A stretch of 64,000 nucleotides of DNA from Bacteroidota bacterium (GCA_016845175.1 JAERTD010000035.1:62001-126000), one strand, 5' to 3'. Positions 43,554-53,569 are shown, counted from the first letter of the stretch. Numbers and translations are program-made. Notes: a model not told the origin generated them from the sequence alone.

Positions 43554-45065
43554 ATGATTGAAAAGATTTTAGTTGCCAACAGAGGTGAAATAGCCGTTCG
43601 AGTGATGCGTTCCTGTAGAGAGATGGGAATCAAATCGGTGGCCGTTTATTCTGAAGCAGATCGCACGTCCATGCACGTTCGTTATGCCGATGAAGCTTAC
43701 TGTATTGGACCTGCCCCTTCTGCTGAAAGTTATCTGGTAAGTGATAACATCATTGAAGTTGCTAAAAAAACCGGCGCCGACGCCATTCATCCTGGCTACG
43801 GATTCTTATCTGAAAATGCCGATTTTTCAGACCGCTGCGAGAAAGAAGGCATCATTTTTATTGGACCCTCCTCCTATGCCATCAACACCATGGGAGACAA
43901 GATCACAGCACGGAAAACCATGACAGCTGCAGGAGTTCCTGTGGTTCCTGGAACCAGCGAACCTATCAAAGACCTGGAAGATGCTGTATCAGAAATCAAA
44001 AAAATTGGTGTGCCTGTTATGGTGAAAGCCAGTGCAGGTGGTGGTGGTAAAGGCATGCGATTGGTTGAAAGAGAAGAAGATATCATCTCTTCTGTTAAGG
44101 CAGCCAAATCAGAAGCCATGGCTTCCTTTGGTGATGATGCCGTTTATATAGAAAAATATATCAATTCCCCCCACCACATCGAATTTCAGATTCTGGCCGA
44201 CAACCATGGCAACTGCATCCACCTTTTTGAACGGGAGTGTTCAGTGCAAAGACGCCATCAGAAAGTGGTTGAAGAAACACCTTCACCCATCATGACAGAA
44301 AAGGTCAGGGCTGAAATGGGTGAATATGCTGTAGCCGCAGCCAAAGCTGTGAATTATTCCGGTGCCGGAACCATTGAGTTTATTGTTGACGATGATTTGA
44401 ATTACTATTTTCTTGAAATGAATACCCGCCTTCAGGTGGAACACCCAATTACCGAAAGGGTGGTGGGCATCGATCTGGTGAAGGAACAAATCAATATCTC
44501 CAACAACAAAACCCTTACCTATAAGCAATCGGAGTTGACACAAAAGGGTCATGCCATTGAAGTACGTATTTATGCAGAAGACCCGGATAATAATTTTATG
44601 CCAAACCCGGGTACCATCAAGCATATCACAGAACCTTTGGGACTTGGTGTCCGACACGATGGATATGTCTACCAGGGCTATACCATCCCCATCCATTACG
44701 ATCCTATGATCTCCAAACTCATTGTTTGGGCTCCGGAACGGGCAGAAGCCATCGAACGGATGAAAAGGGCTTTGTATGCCTATAAAATAACCGGAATCAA
44801 AACTTCCATACCATTCCTGAACAAAATCATGGATGTCCCTGCCTTCAGGGAAGGAAAATACAATACCCACTTTATTCAGGACAACCAACAATATTTGGAA
44901 CCACAAAAGAAATCCACCCAGAAACTTAAAGACATCGCAGCCATCACCGCTTTTTTGGATTATCTGACAGAGCAAAGTGAGATCAAGCCAGGTAACGGCG
45001 ATGCAAAATCTGAACCCTCCAAGTGGAAAAGCTGTGGCAGAAAAAGAGGCGTGAGCCGTTTATAA
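43554..45065 (+). CDS. Acyl-CoA carboxylase, biotin carboxylase subunit
   Basis: A 503-residue ATP-grasp enzyme that carboxylates the biotin on its carrier protein. Visible blocks: KILVANRGEIAVRVMRSCRE, HPGYGFLSENADF, the Gly-rich loop KASAGGGGKGMR, ERECSVQRRHQKVVEE, and EMNTRLQVEHPITE with the catalytic region. It is about 50 residues longer than AccC, with a C-terminal extension (450-503) rich in Lys and Ser. It is the first gene of a three-gene operon with a separate biotin carrier and a PccB-type carboxyltransferase, so propionyl-CoA is the likeliest acyl acceptor. Whether it also serves acetyl-CoA cannot be told. Confidence 0.92.
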   Translation: MIEKILVANRGEIAVRVMRSCREMGIKSVAVYSEADRTSMHVRYADEAYCIGPAPSAESYLVSDNIIEVAKKTGADAIHPGYGFLSENADFSDRCEKEGIIFIGPSSYAINTMGDKITARKTMTAAGVPVVPGTSEPIKDLEDAVSEIKKIGVPVMVKASAGGGGKGMRLVEREEDIISSVKAAKSEAMASFGDDAVYIEKYINSPHHIEFQILADNHGNCIHLFERECSVQRRHQKVVEETPSPIMTEKVRAEMGEYAVAAAKAVNYSGAGTIEFIVDDDLNYYFLEMNTRLQVEHPITERVVGIDLVKEQINISNNKTLTYKQSELTQKGHAIEVRIYAEDPDNNFMPNPGTIKHITEPLGLGVRHDGYVYQGYTIPIHYDPMISKLIVWAPERAEAIERMKRALYAYKITGIKTSIPFLNKIMDVPAFREGKYNTHFIQDNQQYLEPQKKSTQKLKDIAAITAFLDYLTEQSEIKPGNGDAKSEPSKWKSCGRKRGVSRL

Positions 45066-45081
45066 ACCGAAACCAAACACT

Positions 45082-45591
45082 ATGGCCTACGAAATAAAAG
45101 TAAATGGAGAGATTATGCCCATCGAGTTACTGAAACAAGAGGGTAATAACGTTAGTGTCAACATCAACAATAAATCCTACGAATTTGACATAGTGGAAGT
45201 TGAAAAAGGCATCTACTCCATCATTTTAGACGGGGTTTCCTTTAATGTGGAACTCACCCCCAACGAATACCGCAAATATACCATCGATACACTCTACGAT
45301 CATTTTGATGTGGAGGTTATTGATCCTGAAACCCGATACATCAACAATAGAAAAGGTGGTCATGAGGATGATGTGAATTATATCTCCACCCCTATGCCGG
45401 GTAAAATTGTTAAGATTCTGGTAAAAGCCGGTGATGAAATAAAAGCAGGCGACACCTGTGTGATCGTCTCTGCCATGAAAATGGAAAGTGAATATAAAGT
45501 AGTGAGTGATAAAAAAGTAAAGCGTGTCCTTGTCAAAGAAGGAGATAGCATCGAAGGCGACCAGCCACTGATCCTGCTCGAAGACATCTAG
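45082..45591 (+). CDS. Biotin carboxyl carrier protein of the acyl-CoA carboxylase
   Basis: A 169-residue protein with a C-terminal biotinyl domain. Lys133 in VSAMKMESE is the biotinylation site, 36 residues from the end as usual, within STPMPGKIVKILVKAGDEIK and KRVLVKEGDSIEGDQPLILL. The N-terminal half (1-90) is a beta-rich domain (EIKVNGEIMPIELL) like those in carriers of decarboxylase and carboxylase complexes. It lies 16 bp after the biotin carboxylase gene and 53 bp before the carboxyltransferase, forming one operon, and carries CO2 between the two enzymes. Confidence 0.92.
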   Translation: MAYEIKVNGEIMPIELLKQEGNNVSVNINNKSYEFDIVEVEKGIYSIILDGVSFNVELTPNEYRKYTIDTLYDHFDVEVIDPETRYINNRKGGHEDDVNYISTPMPGKIVKILVKAGDEIKAGDTCVIVSAMKMESEYKVVSDKKVKRVLVKEGDSIEGDQPLILLEDI

Positions 45592-45644
45592 AAAACCATG
45601 GTCACCTTAAGTAAACATCTTGTCATTAATCAATAAGAAAGAAA

Positions 45645-47183
45645 ATGTCCTTACAACCAAAGATTAAGTTACTGGAAGAAAAACATAAACAAGCTGAATT
45701 AGGTGGCGGACAGGCACGAATCGACAAACAGCATGCCGCCGGAAGGAAAACAGCCAGGGAACGCATTGAGGTATTACTCGACCTAAACAGCTTTGTGGAA
45801 GTCGATAAATTTGTCACCCATACGGCCACAGATTTTGGCATGGAAAAAAACAAAATCCTCGGTGATGGTGTGGTTACTGGCCATGGTAAGATTGATGGCC
45901 GATTGGTATATGTTTTTGCTCAGGACTTTACAGTTTTTGGAGGATCCTTAAGCAGGGCCAATGCCAACAAAATTATCAAGATCATGGACCTTGCCATGAA
46001 AATGGGAGCTCCTGTGATTGGATTAAACGATTCGGGTGGAGCCCGTATCCAGGAAGGTGTGGAAAGCCTAGCTGGTTACGCTGATATTTTTTACAGAAAT
46101 GTAAGAAGTTCGGGAGTTATTCCTCAAATTTCTGCCATTCTGGGACCCTGTGCCGGCGGAGCTGTATACTCACCGGCTATCACTGATTTTATCATGATGG
46201 TAAAAGAAACATCTTATATGTTTGTTACAGGTCCGGATGTAATTAAAACTGTAACCAATGAAGAAGTAACCAAGGAAGACCTCGGAGGTGCCATGACCCA
46301 CAACAAAAAAAGTGGTGTGGCCCACTTCACTGCCGATGATGATGAACAGGCCATGATGATGATCAGGGAACTGATGAGTTTCCTACCATCCAATAATATG
46401 GAAGATCCACCGGAAAGACCTTGTAGTGATGATCCTAATCGTGTGATACCAGAACTTGATGATATTGTTCCAACCGATCCTAACAGGCCATACAATATGA
46501 TGGAAATCATCATGCCGGTGATCGACAACAACCACTTTCTGGAGGTGCAACCTCACTATGCCCAGAATATTATTGTGGGATTTGCCCGTATTTGCGGCAA
46601 ACCGGTGGGTATTGTGGCCAACCAACCGGCTGTACTGGCAGGGGTGCTCGACATTGACAGTTCCACAAAAGCTGCCCGTTTTGTACGCTTTTGTGATGCC
46701 TTTAATATTCCTTTGGTGACCTTTGAAGATGTACCTGGTTTCTTACCGGGAACTGCTCAGGAATTTGGTGGTATCATTAAACATGGCGCCAAATTATTAT
46801 ATGCTTTCGCCGAAGCCACAGTGCCGAAAATTACCATTATTACCCGTAAAGCCTATGGCGGTGCTTATGATGTGATGTCGAGCAAGCATATTGGTGCCGA
46901 TTATAATTATGCCTTCCCAACTGCAGAAATTGCTGTTATGGGACCTGAAGGAGCTGTAAATATCATCCATAGAAATGCCCTTGACAATGAGGAGGAGCGT
47001 ACCAAGGCTGTGGATGACTACCGTAACAATTTTGCCAGTCCGTTTAAGGCTGCCGAACTCGGCTATATAGATGAAATCATTTATCCTCACAACACCAGGG
47101 TAAAACTACGTCAGGCCCTGGAGATGACACAGAATAAAACCGACTCCAATCCTCCAAAGAAACACGGGAATATTCCTTTGTAG
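45645..47183 (+). CDS. Acyl-CoA (propionyl-CoA) carboxylase, carboxyltransferase subunit
   Basis: A 512-residue crotonase-fold carboxyltransferase of the PccB/MmdA group. The N-terminal [52 protein letters not shown] (oxyanion glycines) and the second-half [20 protein letters not shown] plus [19 protein letters not shown] are typical. With biotin carboxylase encoded in the same operon, it acts as a carboxylase that makes methylmalonyl-CoA from propionyl-CoA, rather than as a sodium-pumping decarboxylase. The same group includes MmdA, and the genes for the decarboxylase membrane subunits are absent here. Confidence 0.92.
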   Translation: MSLQPKIKLLEEKHKQAELGGGQARIDKQHAAGRKTARERIEVLLDLNSFVEVDKFVTHTATDFGMEKNKILGDGVVTGHGKIDGRLVYVFAQDFTVFGGSLSRANANKIIKIMDLAMKMGAPVIGLNDSGGARIQEGVESLAGYADIFYRNVRSSGVIPQISAILGPCAGGAVYSPAITDFIMMVKETSYMFVTGPDVIKTVTNEEVTKEDLGGAMTHNKKSGVAHFTADDDEQAMMMIRELMSFLPSNNMEDPPERPCSDDPNRVIPELDDIVPTDPNRPYNMMEIIMPVIDNNHFLEVQPHYAQNIIVGFARICGKPVGIVANQPAVLAGVLDIDSSTKAARFVRFCDAFNIPLVTFEDVPGFLPGTAQEFGGIIKHGAKLLYAFAEATVPKITIITRKAYGGAYDVMSSKHIGADYNYAFPTAEIAVMGPEGAVNIIHRNALDNEEERTKAVDDYRNNFASPFKAAELGYIDEIIYPHNTRVKLRQALEMTQNKTDSNPPKKHGNIPL

Positions 47184-47221
47184 GAATCTGAATCATATTC
47201 TTCTCATTTGTTCCAATGGCT

Positions 47222-47269
47222 CTTCCGGATTTGTAATCCGGAAGACAAGAGCTTTGGATTAGTAATCCA
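47222..47269. repeat. Pair of REP-like palindromes
   Basis: CTTCCGGATT and AATCCGGAAG form a perfect 10-bp stem with loop TGT (47222-47244). Eleven bases later TGGATT and AATCCA pair around AGT (47255-47269). Both share the core GGATT-NGT-AATCC, which I recall from REP-like elements of Bacteroidota. No REP-associated transposase gene is in the window. Confidence 0.6.
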
Positions 47270-47329
47270 TTGATCTGCTAAACATTCACCACAATTACTT
47301 TATTATATGCAAAGCTGGAGTACAGGCCC

Positions 47330-47423
47330 GAATGAACGGCGGGCGTGCGCAAGCCTTGTGGGCAGATAGCATCGTTCATTCAGGATTTTTTTCTACCCTT
47401 TTTTTATCTGGAAAAAAAGGGTA
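47330..47423. repeat. Structured intergenic element with two inverted repeats
   Basis: GAATGAACG (47330-47338) pairs with CGTTCATTC (47373-47381) across a 34-base GC-rich interior (GGGCGTGCGCAAGCC near its centre). Thirteen bases later TACCCTTTTTTT (47394-47405) pairs perfectly over 12 bp with AAAAAAAGGGTA (47412-47423). This second hairpin is close in style to the one at 21509-21538. A structured RNA or decayed mobile element are both possible. Confidence 0.45.
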
Positions 47424-47580
47424 TCGATACGCTCTTTCAACATATCCTATTTGCATATAATCACTGCGTATTGAAATTTTTAAATGCCGCCTCGCAAATA
47501 GAACCACTTTTATAACCTCAATCAAATAATGTCCAAATCCATTATTATCCCCTGCGAATAGCAAATCCCACCAGAAGCCT

Positions 47581-47588
47581 TACTTTTG
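47581..47588 (+). promoter_or_regulatory. Predicted -7 box for thiL
   Basis: TACTTTTG matches TAnnTTTG, 14 bases before the thiL ATG, giving a very short 5' leader. No TTG was found at the -33 distance. Confidence 0.55.
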
Positions 47589-47602
47589 CAAAAAATTCCA
47601 GC

Positions 47603-48661
47603 ATGACAGATAACAATCAGAATCTAACCGAATTAAGCAGCCTGGGTGAATTTGGCCTCATCGACCAATTAACAAAAAACATAACACTCAATAATGACAG
47701 CACAGTCAAAGGTATTGGTGATGATGCGGCCGTCATCAAAGGAGATAGCAGCAAACAACTGCTACTAACTAAAGACCTGCTGCTCGAAGGCATCCACTTT
47801 GACCTTATGTATATGCCCCTTAAACATCTGGGATATAAAGCAGCTATGGTTAACTTTTCTGATGTGATTGCCATGAATGGCACCCCTAAACATATGCTGG
47901 TTGGACTTAGTGTATCCAGTAAGTTTTCTCTGGAAGCTCTTCAGGAAATTTATGATGGTTTTAAGAAAGCCTGCGACACCTATGGCGTCGACTTTGTGGG
48001 TGGTGACACTACCTCCAGCTTGAGCGGTCTGCATATTTCTGTGACCGTAATCGGAGAAGCCGATCCCAAAAAAGTGGTGTACAGAAAAGGTGCCAAACCC
48101 AACGATTTACTATGTGTGAGTGGTGATTTGGGTGCCGCCTATATGGGTTTGCTCATCCTTGAACGAGAAAAGAAAGCTTTTAAAGCTGATCCTAATATGC
48201 AGCCAGACCTTTCAGGACACGATTATATCTTAGAAAGACAACTGAAACCTGAGGCCCGCAAAGACATCATAAAACTGCTGGATGAGAAAGAAATCCTCCC
48301 GACTTCGATGATTGATATTTCTGATGGGCTGGCATCTGAAGCCATGCACATATGTCGTGCTTCGGAGGTGGGTTGTGCCATTTACGAGGAGAAAATCCCC
48401 ATAGACCATACCACCTACGACATGGCCAAAGAATTCAAAATAGTTCCGAGTATTGTAGCACTGAATGGCGGTGAAGACTATGAGCTTTTATTTACCATTG
48501 GTCAGGAAGATTTTGAGAAAATTAAGGATGTTCAGGAAGTTACTGTCATCGGTTATATCACAGACAAAAGTGAAGGCGAGCGCCTGATTACCAACGACAA
48601 TCAGGTGGTGGAACTGGAAGCACAGGGCTGGGATGCCATGAAGAAACGCGAACTTTCCTAA
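47603..48661 (+). CDS. thiL: Thiamine-monophosphate kinase
   Basis: ThiL phosphorylates thiamine monophosphate to the active cofactor thiamine diphosphate in the cytosol. The 352-residue product has the family blocks SLGEFGLIDQLT, GIGDDAAVI, the Asp-rich LLTKDLLLEGIHFDL, VNFSDVIAMNGTPKHMLV, VGGDTTSS and STSMIDISDGLASEA-like MIDISDGLA, then LNGGEDYELLFT. Length is slightly above E. coli ThiL. It is a single gene, 147 bp before the FIST gene. It ends in an ordinary way, with no sign of fusion. Confidence 0.94.
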   Translation: MTDNNQNLTELSSLGEFGLIDQLTKNITLNNDSTVKGIGDDAAVIKGDSSKQLLLTKDLLLEGIHFDLMYMPLKHLGYKAAMVNFSDVIAMNGTPKHMLVGLSVSSKFSLEALQEIYDGFKKACDTYGVDFVGGDTTSSLSGLHISVTVIGEADPKKVVYRKGAKPNDLLCVSGDLGAAYMGLLILEREKKAFKADPNMQPDLSGHDYILERQLKPEARKDIIKLLDEKEILPTSMIDISDGLASEAMHICRASEVGCAIYEEKIPIDHTTYDMAKEFKIVPSIVALNGGEDYELLFTIGQEDFEKIKDVQEVTVIGYITDKSEGERLITNDNQVVELEAQGWDAMKKRELS

Positions 48662-48771
48662 ACCCGAAACAACCATTATCACCCTCTGGAAATTACCCTG
48701 TTGAAATCTCCTGATCCTTGGCTTTCCATAGATACAAGCAGTGAATAGGAACCTTCATTTCCTAGATTTCT

Positions 48772-48779
48772 TACATTTG
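48772..48779 (+). promoter_or_regulatory. Predicted -7 box for the FIST-kinase operon
   Basis: TACATTTG matches TAnnTTTG, 29 bases before the ATG of the FIST gene. It is the best match in the 147-base gap after thiL. Confidence 0.5.
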
Positions 48780-48808
48780 TTAGTTACAATTACCTACAAC
48801 TGTAAGGC

Positions 48809-49945
48809 ATGATACAATCCAAATCCTTTGCCGCAAAAAACTATCCCGAATTCGTGATGCGATTCGAGAAGGTATTAAAAGACCTAAGCTTTGAACCCAC
48901 CCTGGCATTTGCCTTCGTTTCGGTGAATCTGCCTATTAAGGACATCATCAGTCATTTTAACGAGAAAGACATCAAATTATTTGGGGCCAGCAGTTGTGGT
49001 GAGTTGTTATTCGACGACAGTCATGAACTGATCTCGGAAGATGGAGCCATATTTACTTTCACCAATTGCAATCCCAAATACTTCAAAAGCAAAGTATTCA
49101 ACAGAGAAAAACTAAGCTCCTTCGAATTCGGGGCAACTATTGGTGATTACTGCAGGGAAGCCTATTCAAATCCTTCGCTGATAGTAGCCGCCAGCGGTTT
49201 AAGTCTTGATGGTCAGGCATTGGTTGAAGGAGTTCAGGCCTCAGCAGGGAAAAATACTACCATGTTTGGCGGTTTGGCTGGCGACAACTCCAAATTTGAA
49301 CAAACTTTCACCTTCGATGAAAATGGAATAAGCGATCATGGTGCGGTCACCATTGTTTTTGATGCCGATCATATGACCGTAACAGGCTTGGCCACCAGTG
49401 GCTGGATCGGATTGGGAGCCGACCTTAAGGTTACCAAATCGGTAGGGAACATCGTTTACGAAGTGGATGAAAAACCGGCACTGGAAGTCTATAAAAAATA
49501 CCTCAGTGTTAACGACGAAGACCTTCCTGCCATTGGCATTGAATATCCATTGATGATAAAAAGGGATGACGGTTCACATGCCCTCAGGGCAGTATTGGGA
49601 ATTGATAAGGAAAAGGATTCCTTATTATTTGCAGGATCCGTACCCCAGGGTTCTACGGTTACTTTTTCAAGTTCGCCCGGATTTGACGTAGTTGAAACCA
49701 CTAAAAATGACCTTGAAAACTTCTATGAAACCCAAGCAGAAGCAGACCTATTCATACTTTTTTCATGCATGGCCCGCCATCTGGCCTTGGGACCTTTAAT
49801 TGCCCAGGAAATTAAACTGGCTGCAGATAGATGGAAAACGCCTGTACTTGGTTTTTTCACCTATGGTGAGATTGGAACCAATAAAGGCACAAGCTGTGAT
49901 TTTTATAATCAGACATTCACCCTCCTCCTCTTAAAGGAGCATTAA
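48809..49945 (+). CDS. FIST-domain small-molecule sensor protein
   Basis: A 378-residue cytosolic protein made of a FIST N domain (about 30-215; KLFGASSCGELLFDDSHE, MFGGLAGDNSKFEQTFTF) and a FIST_C domain (about 225-365; LEVYKKYL, then FSCMARHLALG and FFTYGEIGT). FIST domains were proposed to bind small ligands such as amino acids and are often partnered with signalling proteins. Here a PAS-containing hybrid kinase starts 14 bp after the stop, so the FIST protein probably supplies the ligand signal to it. The conserved FFTYGEIG/C-terminal loop is intact. The ligand is not predictable. Confidence 0.88.
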   Translation: MIQSKSFAAKNYPEFVMRFEKVLKDLSFEPTLAFAFVSVNLPIKDIISHFNEKDIKLFGASSCGELLFDDSHELISEDGAIFTFTNCNPKYFKSKVFNREKLSSFEFGATIGDYCREAYSNPSLIVAASGLSLDGQALVEGVQASAGKNTTMFGGLAGDNSKFEQTFTFDENGISDHGAVTIVFDADHMTVTGLATSGWIGLGADLKVTKSVGNIVYEVDEKPALEVYKKYLSVNDEDLPAIGIEYPLMIKRDDGSHALRAVLGIDKEKDSLLFAGSVPQGSTVTFSSSPGFDVVETTKNDLENFYETQAEADLFILFSCMARHLALGPLIAQEIKLAADRWKTPVLGFFTYGEIGTNKGTSCDFYNQTFTLLLLKEH

Positions 49946-49959
49946 ACTGAGCGCTTCGG

Positions 49960-51735
49960 ATGATTAAAACCATCGATGAAATCATACAATTGCTTGACGC
50001 AAGCCTCACAGCAGAGGATTTCACGGAAAACAAGGCCCTGTTGCGAAGTATGCTAACGCAACTCCGTAATGAGTCGCAATTAATTGACTTCAAGTCTGAA
50101 AAAATGCTCAAAGACAAGCATGTACTGAATTCACTTTTAAAAAAGACCTCCGAAGACCTGCATCTGGCCCTAAAGGAGCTACAGCTGAGAGCAGATGAAC
50201 TAAACACCTTACTGTCTACCATCCCTGCACTGGTTTATTTTAAAGACAGGGAACTAAGGTACCAGCTGGTCAATGATGCCTATATGGAATTTGTGGAAAA
50301 ACCCATGAAGGAAATCATTGGCAAACAAATGGAAGATATCATTCCTGAACATAATGAAAAGGAAAAATATGGTCATTATGAGAAGCTGGTGCTGCTGAAA
50401 GGGGAACCCATTTACAATCTGGAAGAAAAAGTAACCAAAAATGGGGAACAACTGTGGATTGCCAGCAATCTGGCAGCAGTAAAAAACGATCAGGGTGAAA
50501 TCATTGGCTTGGTGGGTATTTCCTGGGATATCACCCAGGCCAGAACCTATCAGAACCAGTTGGAAACTGCTAAAGATCAGGCTGAAGAAGGCACAAGAGC
50601 CAAAAGCGAATTCCTGGCTAATATGAGCCATGAGATTCGGACCCCATTAAACGGAATTATTGGCATGTCTCACATACTTTCCAACACGGAGTTGACGGAA
50701 AAACAACAGGAATTCGTGCACATTCTCATTTCTTCTGGTGATACCCTGCTGTCTTTAATCAATGACATCCTGGACTTTTCCAAAATCGAAGCTGGAAAAA
50801 TTGATTTTGAGGAGAAAGACTTTGAATTGAATACCATCATTAAAGATGTGTACAATGTCCTTTCTTTGAAAGCAGAAGAAAAAAGTCTACTCTTTAGCTT
50901 TGAGCCAGACAACAAGATTCCACAAAGATTCAATGGTGATGAATACCGACTGAAACAGGTAATCCTCAACCTCACCAACAATGCCATAAAATTTACAGAT
51001 CAGGGTTTCGTAAAAGTAATGATCAACCACCTGGGTTCATCCAAAGGCTATCATGAATTGAAGTTTACAGTAAAGGACTCTGGAATTGGCATTCCGAAGG
51101 ACAGACTGGATCAGCTTTTTAACGCCTTTACCCAGGTAGATGCTTCCATGACCAAAGCCTATGGTGGTACAGGTTTGGGCTTAACCATTTCCAAAAAATT
51201 GGTTGGTATGATGGAAGGAAAGATGGGTGTTGAAAGTAAACTGGGGCAGGGTTCCAGTTTTTGGTTTACCGTAAAACTCAAATATCCTGAAAACAAGACT
51301 TCTGCTGACATCATTGAAACTGAGAACCCCTCCCAACAATCAATGCTTGATGAAAACCTGGTGGTGCTTCTGGCTGAAGACAATTTGGTGAATCAGAAAA
51401 TTGCTTCATACAACCTTAAACAGTTGGGCTATAGGGTTGAAATAGCCAATAACGGTCAGGAGGCAATTGAGAAATTTAAGGAAAACGAATACAACTTTAT
51501 TCTCATGGATATTCAGATGCCTGTGATGAATGGACATGATGCCACCAAAGAAATCAGGAGGCTGGAAGAAGAAATGGCGGGCAGAAAACACACACCAATT
51601 ATTGCCCTTACTGCCAACGCCATGAGGGGTGATATGGAACGTTGTTTTGCCGTCGGTATGGATGCATATCTCAGCAAACCCTTTAAATCGGCCGATCTCA
51701 TGAACGTACTCAAGGAGTATATTATAACCGACTAG
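49960..51735 (+). CDS. PAS-domain hybrid histidine kinase
   Basis: A 591-residue soluble kinase with no membrane helix. An N-terminal coiled coil (1-85) leads to a PAS domain (88-205; [20 protein letters not shown], ending [14 protein letters not shown]). HisKA follows with His224 ([12 protein letters not shown]), then HATPase (325-440; [24 protein letters not shown]) and a receiver with Asp517 ([11 protein letters not shown]) and Lys in LSKPFK. The N-terminal coiled coil is a likely contact for the FIST protein encoded just upstream. TauE/SafE exporter and isoaspartyl-peptidase genes follow at 3 and 9 bp. No DNA-binding regulator is in the unit. Confidence 0.92.
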   Translation: MIKTIDEIIQLLDASLTAEDFTENKALLRSMLTQLRNESQLIDFKSEKMLKDKHVLNSLLKKTSEDLHLALKELQLRADELNTLLSTIPALVYFKDRELRYQLVNDAYMEFVEKPMKEIIGKQMEDIIPEHNEKEKYGHYEKLVLLKGEPIYNLEEKVTKNGEQLWIASNLAAVKNDQGEIIGLVGISWDITQARTYQNQLETAKDQAEEGTRAKSEFLANMSHEIRTPLNGIIGMSHILSNTELTEKQQEFVHILISSGDTLLSLINDILDFSKIEAGKIDFEEKDFELNTIIKDVYNVLSLKAEEKSLLFSFEPDNKIPQRFNGDEYRLKQVILNLTNNAIKFTDQGFVKVMINHLGSSKGYHELKFTVKDSGIGIPKDRLDQLFNAFTQVDASMTKAYGGTGLGLTISKKLVGMMEGKMGVESKLGQGSSFWFTVKLKYPENKTSADIIETENPSQQSMLDENLVVLLAEDNLVNQKIASYNLKQLGYRVEIANNGQEAIEKFKENEYNFILMDIQMPVMNGHDATKEIRRLEEEMAGRKHTPIIALTANAMRGDMERCFAVGMDAYLSKPFKSADLMNVLKEYIITD

Positions 51736-51738
51736 TAT

Positions 51739-52527
51739 ATGGAGTGGACAGAAGTGATTATCCTGATTATAGCTGGCTTGCTGGTTGGTTTTATTAATAC
51801 ACTTGCAGGAGGTGGGAGTATTATTTCTTTGTCCATATTAATGATGTTGGGTCTTCCGGCACCCATAGCCAACGGAACCAACCGTATTGCCATCACCATT
51901 CAAACCCTGACGGCAACCACCAGTTTCAGACAACAAAAAGTACTTGAATTCAGGAAGGCCCTTTTCCTGGCCATTCCCACGGTAATTGGCTCACTGCTGG
52001 GGGCATGGATAGCAGTAGATATAAACGAAAATGTATTTGAAAAAGCCATAGGTATCATCATGTTGGTGATGCTGGTATTCATTTTATTCAAACCACAGAA
52101 ATACATCTACGGCAGGGATCATATCATTAACAAACCTTTAACTTGGAAATCATATGCCATCTTCTTCTTCATCGGAATCTATGGTGGATTTATCCATATG
52201 GGAGTAGGATATTTCTTGCTTGCAGGCATAGTCCTCGGCGCCGGTTACGATCTGGTAAAAGCCAATGCCATTAAAGTGTTTATTGTGCTGGCCTATGCCC
52301 CTTTTACCCTTCTCGTTTTCCTTTTCCATGACCAGATAAACTGGACCTATGGTCTCATTTTAGCCATTGGAGCAGTGGTGGGTGCATTAATAGCCTCACG
52401 ACTGGCCGTTGCCAAAGGAGTGGATTTTGTAAAATGGGTCATTGTTATAGTCATTTTAGTCACTGCTGCAGATATGTTTGGCCTTTACGATGTAAAATCA
52501 ATCATTGGCGGGATTATGACACCCTAA
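51739..52527 (+). CDS. TauE/SafE family membrane exporter
   Basis: A 262-residue inner-membrane protein with about seven to eight helices and the family's two-fold repeat. GFINTLAGGGSIISLSILMM in the first half carries the typical N-T-x-A-G-G-G motif, and the second half has GIYGGFIHMGVGYFLLAGIV. Members export sulfite, sulfoacetate or related organosulfur anions, or act as permeases of unknown substrate. It begins three bases after the FIST-linked kinase gene and so probably belongs to the same operon. The sensor may therefore govern export of its ligand or a product. Confidence 0.9.
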   Translation: MEWTEVIILIIAGLLVGFINTLAGGGSIISLSILMMLGLPAPIANGTNRIAITIQTLTATTSFRQQKVLEFRKALFLAIPTVIGSLLGAWIAVDINENVFEKAIGIIMLVMLVFILFKPQKYIYGRDHIINKPLTWKSYAIFFFIGIYGGFIHMGVGYFLLAGIVLGAGYDLVKANAIKVFIVLAYAPFTLLVFLFHDQINWTYGLILAIGAVVGALIASRLAVAKGVDFVKWVIVIVILVTAADMFGLYDVKSIIGGIMTP

Positions 52528-52536
52528 AAAAAACCT

Positions 52537-53562
52537 ATGAAACCTTCTCAAAGTATTTTTTCATTTACCCTGATTACAGTTACCCTCATCTTCTTCACCA
52601 CCTTATTACCTGCTTGTTTGCTGGAAGAACCAAAAGAAGAGGGCGCCCAATTTGTGTTGTTGATCCATGGCGGTGCCGGCACCATCCTTAAGGAAAACAT
52701 GAAACCGGAAATGGAAATTAAATACCGTGCAAAGCTTACAGAAGCCCTGGAAGCAGGCGCTGAAATTCTTTCCAACCATGGCAGTAGCCTGGATGCTGTT
52801 ACCCATGTCATTACCATTTTGGAAGACTCGCCACTGTTTAATGCCGGTAAAGGTGCCGTTTTCACAGCCGAAGGAGTTAATGAAATGGATGCCTCCATCA
52901 TGGACGGTCGTGATTTGAACGCAGGGGCAGTGACTGGTGTACGCAACATTAAAAACCCCATACTCGCAGCCCGGGCAGTCATGGAAGAGTCCGACCATGT
53001 GATGCTATTTGGAAGAGGGGCAGAAGCATTTGCCGAAACTCAAAAACTCACAATGGTGGAACCCTCCTATTTTTATACCGAATCCAGGTGGAAATCCTAC
53101 GAGAGAGCCAAAGAGCGCGCCCAGAAAAATTCCGATGAAAAACATGGAACAGTGGGAGCCGTGGCTCTTGATCTCGATGGAAACCTTGCTGCCGCAACCT
53201 CAACCGGAGGCATGACCTATAAAATGAAAGGCCGAATCGGCGACTCACCGGTCATTGGTGCCGGTACCTATGCCGACAATGAAAGTTGTGCCGTTTCAGC
53301 AACCGGGCATGGGGAATATTTCATCAGAAATGTGGTAGGACATGAGATTGCCTCTCTCATGAAGTATGGAGGTAGCAGTATCAAAGAAGCTGCCAATTAT
53401 GTAATCCTGAAAAAGCTCAAAGACCAGGGAGGTGATGGCGGAATCATAGCCGTGGACAACCAAGGCAGATTTAGCATGACCTTTAATACCAAAGGCATGT
53501 ACCGTGGATATATTACTTCAGGAGGTCAGACCGGAGTAATGATTTATGATGACGAACCGTAA
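52537..53562 (+). CDS. Isoaspartyl peptidase / L-asparaginase (Ntn-hydrolase), predicted lipoprotein
   Basis: A 341-residue self-cleaving Ntn-hydrolase of the IaaA/asparaginase-2 family. FVLLIHGGAGTI at the N-terminus, FNAGKGAVFTAEGVNEMDAS, and the nucleophile Thr205 in KHGTVGAVALD are typical; cleavage before Thr205 makes the alpha and beta chains. The C-terminal SATGHGEYFIRN and TSGGQTGVMIYDD hold substrate residues. The first 27 residues form a leader with lipobox LLPAC, so the enzyme should be anchored outside the cytoplasm, where it would degrade isoaspartyl peptides or asparagine. It follows the exporter gene by nine bases. Confidence 0.9.
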   Translation: MKPSQSIFSFTLITVTLIFFTTLLPACLLEEPKEEGAQFVLLIHGGAGTILKENMKPEMEIKYRAKLTEALEAGAEILSNHGSSLDAVTHVITILEDSPLFNAGKGAVFTAEGVNEMDASIMDGRDLNAGAVTGVRNIKNPILAARAVMEESDHVMLFGRGAEAFAETQKLTMVEPSYFYTESRWKSYERAKERAQKNSDEKHGTVGAVALDLDGNLAAATSTGGMTYKMKGRIGDSPVIGAGTYADNESCAVSATGHGEYFIRNVVGHEIASLMKYGGSSIKEAANYVILKKLKDQGGDGGIIAVDNQGRFSMTFNTKGMYRGYITSGGQTGVMIYDDEP

Positions 53563-53569
53563 AACAGAA

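Larger units (their letters stand above)
47184..47602. other. Intergenic region between the carboxylase operon and thiL
   Basis: This 419-base gap has no credible open frame. It holds the two repeat elements listed separately (47222-47269 and 47330-47423), a small perfect palindrome GTATCGATAC at 47421-47430, and the thiL promoter box at its right end. Confidence 0.6.
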
